From Geobacter sp. (GTDB lineage Bacteria > Desulfobacterota > Desulfuromonadia > Geobacterales > Geobacteraceae), in the NCBI GenBank assembly GCA_016177775.1, contig JACOUQ010000028.1, positions 1 through 41,304 of the forward strand: a DNA stretch of 41,304 nt, given 5' to 3'. The translations under genes and the position numbers were made by a program. A model generated the notes under the pieces. The model was not told the origin of the DNA. It did no database searches and was given only the letters and a program-made list of their open reading frames with translations. Shown here piece by piece: positions 36,271 through 41,304 of this stretch. Position 1 is the stretch's first letter; each line of letters starts with the position of its first letter.

Positions 36271-37645
36271 CGAACTGGATATTGCCGCAATACTGCGAAA
36301 AGCCCTGGCGCGTGGCGGCGAATTCGCCGATATCTATTTTGAGGACACCTCATCCACAGCCATTGTCTGCGAGGATGGAAACATCGAAAAAGTGATCGCC
36401 GGTGCTGACCGGGGGGTAGGGATCCGGGTCATCTCTGACCTTCGGACTGCCTACGCGTTCACGAACGATCTCAGCCAGTCCTCGCTTATGGAGCTTGCCG
36501 AAACCGTGAGCCATGCCGTTCAGCAGCGTCAGTTCCATGGGGCTATCGACCTCCGCCCGAAAGTGACAGGCCAAGGGTTCCCCATAATCCACCCTCCCGA
36601 GACAATCCCGCTGACAGACAAAATCGATGTGGTCAAGCGCGCCGACCGGACTGCCAGGGGGCGTGACACAAGAGTGCGCCAGGTGATGGTTGTCTACCGT
36701 GACAGCGCGGTGCGAACCCAGACAGCGAATTCCCTCGGCGAATTTAATGAAGCCAGCCGCACCGGCATAGTTTTTCTAGCCCAAGTGGTCGCCACGTATG
36801 GCAACGTGATCCAGACCGGGTATGAGCCAATCGGCGGGTTCAGGGGGTTCGAGTTAGTCGATGGCGACCGGCCCGAGCGCATCGCCTTTGCAGCTGCCGA
36901 CAGGGCACTTCTTATGCTCGGCGCCCGCAAGGCACCGGGTGGCATGATGCCGGTGGTCCTCTCCTCCGAGGCGGGGGGGACCATGGTGCATGAGGCGGTA
37001 GGACATGGCTTGGAAGGGGACCTGGTCCACGCAGGCGTTTCGATCTTTGCCGGCAAAATAGGGGAACAAGTGGCATCTCCGCTTGTCACGGTCATTGACG
37101 ACGCCACCATCCCGAACGCACGAGGCTCATTCTCCTTCGATGACGAGGGGGTTCCTGCGCAACGAACGGTCCTTGTCGAGAATGGCATTCTCAAGGGGTA
37201 CCTCTACGACCGGCTGAGCGCCATGAAGGCCGGCACTGTTTCCACGGGGAACGGCCGGCGCGAGTCATACCACGCCAAACCCATCGTACGGATGACCAAT
37301 ACACTCATTGCCCCCGGCACCACCCAGCCGGAAGAGGTACTACGTAATATAAAGCGGGGACTTTTTGTAAGAAAGATGGGGGGCGGCCAAGTCAATACCG
37401 TTAACGGTGACTTCGTCTTCGAAGTGACCGAAGGCTACCTGATCGAGAACGGAGCGATAGGAGAGCCGGTCCGGGGCGCGACCTTGACCGGCAACGGCCC
37501 GGAAATCCTGAAAAAAGTGGCCGTGGTGGGGAGCGACTTAGGCTTCGGCATCGGCACCTGCGGCAAGGATGGGCAGGGAGTGCCGGTCTCCGACGCCCAG
37601 CCGACTCTCCTGATTGAGGAGATGACGGTCGGCGGCGCAGCTTGA
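36263..37645 (+). CDS. tldD: Metalloprotease TldD
   Basis: Degrades unfolded peptides in a TldD/TldE complex and takes part in processing peptides such as microcins and CcdA. The 460-residue product contains the metal motif HEAVGHGLEGDL (HExxxH, His243 and His248) and the conserved C-terminal GNGPEILKKVAVVG. I start at the GTG at 36263, seven bases after a GGAG that lies inside the preceding gene; the ORF upstream of it is unrelated frame. The partner TldE/PmbA is not in the window. Confidence 0.93.
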   Translation: MLDELDIAAILRKALARGGEFADIYFEDTSSTAIVCEDGNIEKVIAGADRGVGIRVISDLRTAYAFTNDLSQSSLMELAETVSHAVQQRQFHGAIDLRPKVTGQGFPIIHPPETIPLTDKIDVVKRADRTARGRDTRVRQVMVVYRDSAVRTQTANSLGEFNEASRTGIVFLAQVVATYGNVIQTGYEPIGGFRGFELVDGDRPERIAFAAADRALLMLGARKAPGGMMPVVLSSEAGGTMVHEAVGHGLEGDLVHAGVSIFAGKIGEQVASPLVTVIDDATIPNARGSFSFDDEGVPAQRTVLVENGILKGYLYDRLSAMKAGTVSTGNGRRESYHAKPIVRMTNTLIAPGTTQPEEVLRNIKRGLFVRKMGGGQVNTVNGDFVFEVTEGYLIENGAIGEPVRGATLTGNGPEILKKVAVVGSDLGFGIGTCGKDGQGVPVSDAQPTLLIEEMTVGGAA

Positions 37646-37671
37646 CAGATGACGTGACCCAGGGATTGAGC

Positions 37672-39750
37672 ATGCTTCAGACCAGCGAAATCACATCCTT
37701 TTCATCATCAGAGCTTTTGAGAACCCTCAAAAGCTTTCCATTCCTTGCGGATTACAACCTTGCACTTTACTCCCGCCCCGGCGGCATTGTGGCCCAAGCC
37801 GGCCCCATCTTCGACTGCTTTGTACCGCTGCACGCCACCTCCCTGTGTGGCGACTCCTGCCGGACCGGCTATGAAGAATCGGCCCGAGCCGCCATAGACA
37901 GCGGCAAAACTTCCGTGTTCCGCTGCCCTGCGGGGATCCTCTGTTTTGCGGTACCTTTCAGGTTCTCAGGAGGAAATTCCTTCTGCCTTCTGGGGGGTGG
38001 AGTCCGGGAAAACATTTTCGATCTGGAATTATTGGACAAAATGTCGGCGGCATCCAGCCTCGACCCATTCAAACTGATCGAGGATATGGAATCCATTCCC
38101 GCCGTTTCCATGGACCAACTTGCGCAGACCGCCGAACGAGCTGGCAAACTCCTCGCATCTCTTCATGAGGGGAACCTGTACGCCTTCATGCTGGAGAAGA
38201 CCCTGACGCGACTGGAGGCAATTTCAGCAGTAATTCGACAGATCGGCCGGCTTGATACAGCCGATGACGCGATTTCTCTTTTTAGCGAAACTCTCGGTCT
38301 TTTGTTCGATTTCCCGATGATCGCAGTAGGCCTGCCGCTTTCCGATGCGAAAGGGTTTTGTCTAAAGGGAACCTGGGGCCTCCCCCGGGAGCTCGGCATT
38401 TTATCTGGAAGTCATCTGCCGAAATTCAACACGACCGATGGCGCAATAAATTCGGTACCGCTGGATGAACCGTTCAGAAAGATTCTGGGTGGAGTGAAGG
38501 CTGAAAAACTGGTACTGCTTCCGCTCAAAACAGACCGTGAACTGCATGGAATAATTGCGATACTGGATTGCGAACTGCATCCCCATGAATCCATGCTTGT
38601 AGACCTGCTCATGGCAAAACTGGCGGCAAAACTAGCCCAGCTGATGCGTGACACGATACAGCAGTCGGAAAAAGCTGCCAATGAAAGGCTTATAAAGTTC
38701 ATAAGCTCGCTCAGCCTCACTGAAAACAACGATGAACTGCATCAGCGTATTCTTGGATTCGCCGCGGAACTGTTGCATGCCGACAGCGGCTCGCTCATGC
38801 TGATCGAAGAAGGTGGCGAAAAGCTGCAGATAAAGGCGGTATTGGGACTGAACGAACAGCTTGCCAAAATCATTTCGCTCAAAATCGGCAGCGGAATAGC
38901 CGGGAGGGTTGCCGCCACCGGCCAGCCGCTCGTGGTAGTCGACATCGAGAAGGACCGCCGGACAGCAGGGCAAAACCGCCCCCGCTTCAAGAGCAAATCG
39001 TTTATCAGCGTCCCCCTCACGCTCAGAGGGAAAACCATCGGTGTCCTGAATCTCTCGGACAGGCGGACAGGTGCGCCTTTCACAGAAACCGACCTCCGCC
39101 TTCTGACGACCTTTGCTCAACAGGCTTCGTTATTGATCGAACGACGCCATTACCTGGAAAGAGCCAGCGAACTCGAACAGCTCTCCGTGACCGATGCCCT
39201 GACCGGTTTGTACAATCGCCGGTTTCTGGAAAAACGACTGGATGAGGAAATCAGCAGATGCAAGCGGGGCAACGCATCTTTTACCGTGATGCTGATCGAT
39301 ATCGACCACTTCAAGATTTATAACGACATCTGTGGTCATCTTGCCGGCGATGCTGCACTGAAAAAGACTGCCCGATTACTCGGGATTTCCGCCCGGCAGA
39401 TGGATATTGTGACCCGATATGGCGGTGAGGAATTCTGCGTCGTCCTCCCCAATGCCCACAAAAAAGAGGCGATGCTGGTTGCCGAAAGAATCAGGCGCCA
39501 GATAGAGAACGAACCTTTTGCATACGAGGAGCGGCTTCCAAAAGGGAAATTAACCGCCAGCATAGGTTTTTCATCTTTCCCAGACGATGGGCAAACTCTG
39601 AAGGACCTCATAAACACCGCCGACATAGCCCTTTACCGGGCCAAGGCCAGGGGACGGAACCGCACCGTAGTTTTCGAGCCGGCCATGAAACTGCCAGCCT
39701 CGGATTTTCCCACCAATCATACCTATTCTCTCACCACTCTTTATCCGTAA
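37672..39750 (+). CDS. PocR-like/GAF/GGDEF diguanylate cyclase
   Basis: A 692-residue cytosolic c-di-GMP synthase. Residues 10-160 resemble the PocR ligand-binding domain (YSRPGGIVAQAGPIFDCF, then CGDSCRTGYEE and FRCPAGILCFAVPF, with the typical cysteines). Two GAF-type regions follow, the second clear (LHADSGSLMLIEEGGEKLQIKA region). The GGDEF domain is active by motif: GGEEF near residue 584, preceded at the normal distance by the inhibitory RQMD (RxxD) site. The ATG at 37672 has AGGGA ahead; a TTG at 37642 overlapping the tldD stop is an alternative. No cognate effector is adjacent. Confidence 0.9.
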   Translation: MLQTSEITSFSSSELLRTLKSFPFLADYNLALYSRPGGIVAQAGPIFDCFVPLHATSLCGDSCRTGYEESARAAIDSGKTSVFRCPAGILCFAVPFRFSGGNSFCLLGGGVRENIFDLELLDKMSAASSLDPFKLIEDMESIPAVSMDQLAQTAERAGKLLASLHEGNLYAFMLEKTLTRLEAISAVIRQIGRLDTADDAISLFSETLGLLFDFPMIAVGLPLSDAKGFCLKGTWGLPRELGILSGSHLPKFNTTDGAINSVPLDEPFRKILGGVKAEKLVLLPLKTDRELHGIIAILDCELHPHESMLVDLLMAKLAAKLAQLMRDTIQQSEKAANERLIKFISSLSLTENNDELHQRILGFAAELLHADSGSLMLIEEGGEKLQIKAVLGLNEQLAKIISLKIGSGIAGRVAATGQPLVVVDIEKDRRTAGQNRPRFKSKSFISVPLTLRGKTIGVLNLSDRRTGAPFTETDLRLLTTFAQQASLLIERRHYLERASELEQLSVTDALTGLYNRRFLEKRLDEEISRCKRGNASFTVMLIDIDHFKIYNDICGHLAGDAALKKTARLLGISARQMDIVTRYGGEEFCVVLPNAHKKEAMLVAERIRRQIENEPFAYEERLPKGKLTASIGFSSFPDDGQTLKDLINTADIALYRAKARGRNRTVVFEPAMKLPASDFPTNHTYSLTTLYP

Positions 39751-39844
39751 AATCACTCAGTACGATTGAATTCATATGCTTGCAGAGCAGAGAGCCTTCG
39801 GGTAGACTGTCTGCTCCGTCGAAACTCAAAACAGGAGGATAATA

Positions 39845-40417
39845 ATGGGATTAAAAGGGACCCGCACGGAACGCAACATCCTTACGGCATTTGCCGGTGA
39901 AAGCCAGGCACGCAATCGCTATACCTATTTCGCCACCAAGGCGAAAAGTGAAGGATTCGTGCAGATCGCAGACATTTTCGAGGAGACCGCCAATCAGGAA
40001 AAGGAACACGCCAAGCGGCTTTTCAAGTTTCTGGAAGGTGGGGATGCTGAGGTTTCGGCACGTTTCCCGGCCGGAGTAATTGGAACGACTCTGGAGAATC
40101 TGAAGGAAGCAGCTGGAGGCGAAAACTACGAGCATACTACCATGTACCCGGACTTCGCCACCGTCGCACGCGAGGAGGGGTTCAATGAGATAGCCGATGT
40201 CTTCATAGCCATCGCCATCGCCGAAAAGCAGCATGAAAAGCGGTATCTTGATCTGGCCGCCAACATCGAGAACGACCGGGTTTTCAAGCGCGATCAGCCG
40301 ATGGTCTGGCGCTGCCGCAACTGCGGCTACTTGCACGAAGGCAACGAAGCTCCGGAGAAATGCGCGGCCTGCGCCCATGCGAAGGCCCATTTCGAGTTGT
40401 TAGGAGAAAACTGGTAA
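39845..40417 (+). CDS. Rubrerythrin
   Basis: A diiron peroxidase that reduces hydrogen peroxide in the cytosol of anaerobes. The 190-residue length is classical. The N-terminal four-helix bundle carries the diiron ligands ([30 protein letters not shown]) and the C-terminus the rubredoxin site with CRNCGY and [12 protein letters not shown]. The ATG follows ACAGGAGGATAAT. It stands alone; a 7-bp hairpin (39785-39791 with 39810-39816) lies in its leader, of unknown effect. It ends at a hairpin convergent with the cyclophilin gene. Confidence 0.97.
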   Translation: MGLKGTRTERNILTAFAGESQARNRYTYFATKAKSEGFVQIADIFEETANQEKEHAKRLFKFLEGGDAEVSARFPAGVIGTTLENLKEAAGGENYEHTTMYPDFATVAREEGFNEIADVFIAIAIAEKQHEKRYLDLAANIENDRVFKRDQPMVWRCRNCGYLHEGNEAPEKCAACAHAKAHFELLGENW

Positions 40418-40427
40418 ATAACATCAC

Positions 40428-40468
40428 CAATAAAAACGGCCACCGAAGTCTTCGGCGGCCGTTTCTTC
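40428..40468 (+). terminator. Terminator of rubrerythrin
   Basis: AAAACGGCC-ACCGAAG (40434-40449) pairs with CTTCGGCGGCCGTTT ending near 40466; run of A before and TTTCTTC after. It lies about 20 bases after the stop. Confidence 0.8.
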
Positions 40469-40498
40469 ACGTCTCACGCCTCACGTTTCACTCTTCAC
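40466..40498 (-). repeat. Degenerate 7-bp repeats after the cyclophilin stop
   Basis: Read on the minus strand the units are TGAAGAG, TGAAACG, TGAGGCG, TGAGACG and TGAAGAA, the first overlapping the last codons of the gene, the second containing its stop codon. The layout, between a terminator hairpin and a convergent stop, copies that at 25121-25222. Confidence 0.75.
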
Positions 40499-41000
40499 AG
40501 ACCTTCACGGACTTTATGAACACCGGCTCCAGCGGCACATCCGAATGACCCGCTTTTGAGCCGGTCTTGACCTCCTTGATGGCATCCACCACATCCATCC
40601 CCTCGATCACCTGACCGAAAACCGCATAACCGAACAGGTCTGGGGTTTTACCCTTATAATCCAGGAACGGATTGTCCACCACATTGATGAAAAATTGCGA
40701 CGTTGCGCTGTCCACCACCGCGGTCCGAGCCATGGCAAGGGTCCCGCGCTTGTTGGTGAGGCCGTTGGCCGCCTCGTTCTTGATGGCGAACTTGGTTTTT
40801 TTCGGCTGCATGCTCTCGTCGAGCCCGCCCCCCTGAATCATGAAGTTCTTGATGACCCGGTGAAATATGAGCCCGTCGTAGTAGCCGTCAGCCACGTAAG
40901 CGAGGAAATTTCGCGCCGAAATTGGGGCCTTGTCTTTGAACAGCTCGATTTTGATGTTTCCCATGGAGGTTTCCATGAGTACCGTCGGGTTTTTCTCCAT
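40488..41000 (-). CDS. Peptidyl-prolyl cis-trans isomerase, cyclophilin type
   Basis: Catalyses proline isomerisation in protein folding. The 170-residue product has no signal peptide, so it is cytosolic. Cyclophilin motifs are complete: [13 protein letters not shown], and [17 protein letters not shown] and [14 protein letters not shown]. The ATG at 41000 follows AGGGGAGATAATAAAC; an internal ATG 24 bases later ([13 protein letters not shown]) would also give a full domain. The last codons (E-E) are inside a heptamer repeat. Confidence 0.95.
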   Translation of the reverse strand: MEKNPTVLMETSMGNIKIELFKDKAPISARNFLAYVADGYYDGLIFHRVIKNFMIQGGGLDESMQPKKTKFAIKNEAANGLTNKRGTLAMARTAVVDSATSQFFINVVDNPFLDYKGKTPDLFGYAVFGQVIEGMDVVDAIKEVKTGSKAGHSDVPLEPVFIKSVKVCEE

Positions 41001-41123
41001 TGTTTATTATCTCCCCTTCAAAGCAGTATTTGCAGCTATATTTACCACAAAAAACAAACCTACATAACCCCCTGCAACAAAAATAATCGCTCTGCTGTAT
41101 TTCATCATTGGCTATAAACGCAG

Positions 41124-41159
41124 AAAAGCCTCAATGGATTCAACCATTGAGGCTTTTTT
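41124..41159 (-). terminator. Terminator of the rRNA operon
   Basis: GCCTCAATGG (41128-41137) pairs perfectly with CCATTGAGGC (41144-41153) around a 6-base loop, with four A before and six T after. On the leftward transcript it follows the 5S rRNA by about 13 bases and ends in TTTT. Confidence 0.85.
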
Positions 41160-41166
41160 GAATAAA

Positions 41167-41286
<120 letters not shown>

Positions 41287-41304
41287 ATCGTTTGAAGAGA
41301 TGCA

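Overview
The window looks like chromosomal DNA of a Geobacter-type bacterium (Desulfuromonadales/Geobacterales). This is an inference from gene content and style, not a database result. The pointers are high GC coding DNA, a methylcitrate-cycle block, a decarboxylase/dehydrogenase polyamine pathway, a canonical rubrerythrin, a PocR-like/GAF/GGDEF protein, and an rRNA operon whose 5S gene lies at the right edge. I support 30 protein genes (one a 13-base start only) and one RNA gene.

Layout. 1-1638: the start of a leftward gene and a Ycf46-like AAA ATPase. 1899-5427: prpB-prpC-prpD, which process propionyl units through the 2-methylcitrate cycle. 5733-16638: a four-gene rightward locus of large proteins with no recognisable family assignment beyond repeats. 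It holds a pentapeptide-repeat/glycine-rich secreted protein, a second secreted pentapeptide-repeat protein, and two large homologous proteins (845 and 1388 aa); a strong terminator closes it. 16724-18604: a leftward membrane sensor histidine kinase. 18819-24114: a leftward polyamine operon (XRE-cupin regulator, carboxynorspermidine dehydrogenase, NspC, SpeA) with an operator array and a good sigma70-type promoter at its head. 24218-25097: proC on its own promoter. 25222-26046: a secreted polysaccharide deacetylase. 26130-34579: a leftward run of cpoB, a LysM protein, dprA, topA, trmFO, a small membrane protein, maf and yggS. 34647-40417: a rightward run of a U32 peptidase-like protein, a DUF4911-like protein, tldD, a diguanylate cyclase and rubrerythrin. 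40488-41000: a cyclophilin. 41128-41286: the 5S rRNA with its terminator.

How the genes work together. PrpC condenses propionyl-CoA with oxaloacetate, PrpD dehydrates the product and PrpB cleaves it to pyruvate and succinate. SpeA makes agmatine, and after conversion to putrescine elsewhere the dehydrogenase/NspC pair would add an aminopropyl group derived from aspartate semialdehyde. The cupin regulator probably senses a polyamine and binds its own leader.

The best candidate for an undescribed system is the 5733-16638 locus. A 22-position motif that aligns without gaps (L-D at 1-2, hydrophobic at 10, F at 14, L-[PS] at 21-22) occurs twice in the second secreted protein and four times in the 1388-aa protein. 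In the 1388-aa protein these modules are inserted at two points of a scaffold shared with the 845-aa protein. A second pattern of interest is a family of 7-bp arrays (TGAANNN) placed at gene ends, which puts stop codons in all three frames. Every intergenic gap of the polyamine operon also carries a palindromic repeat.
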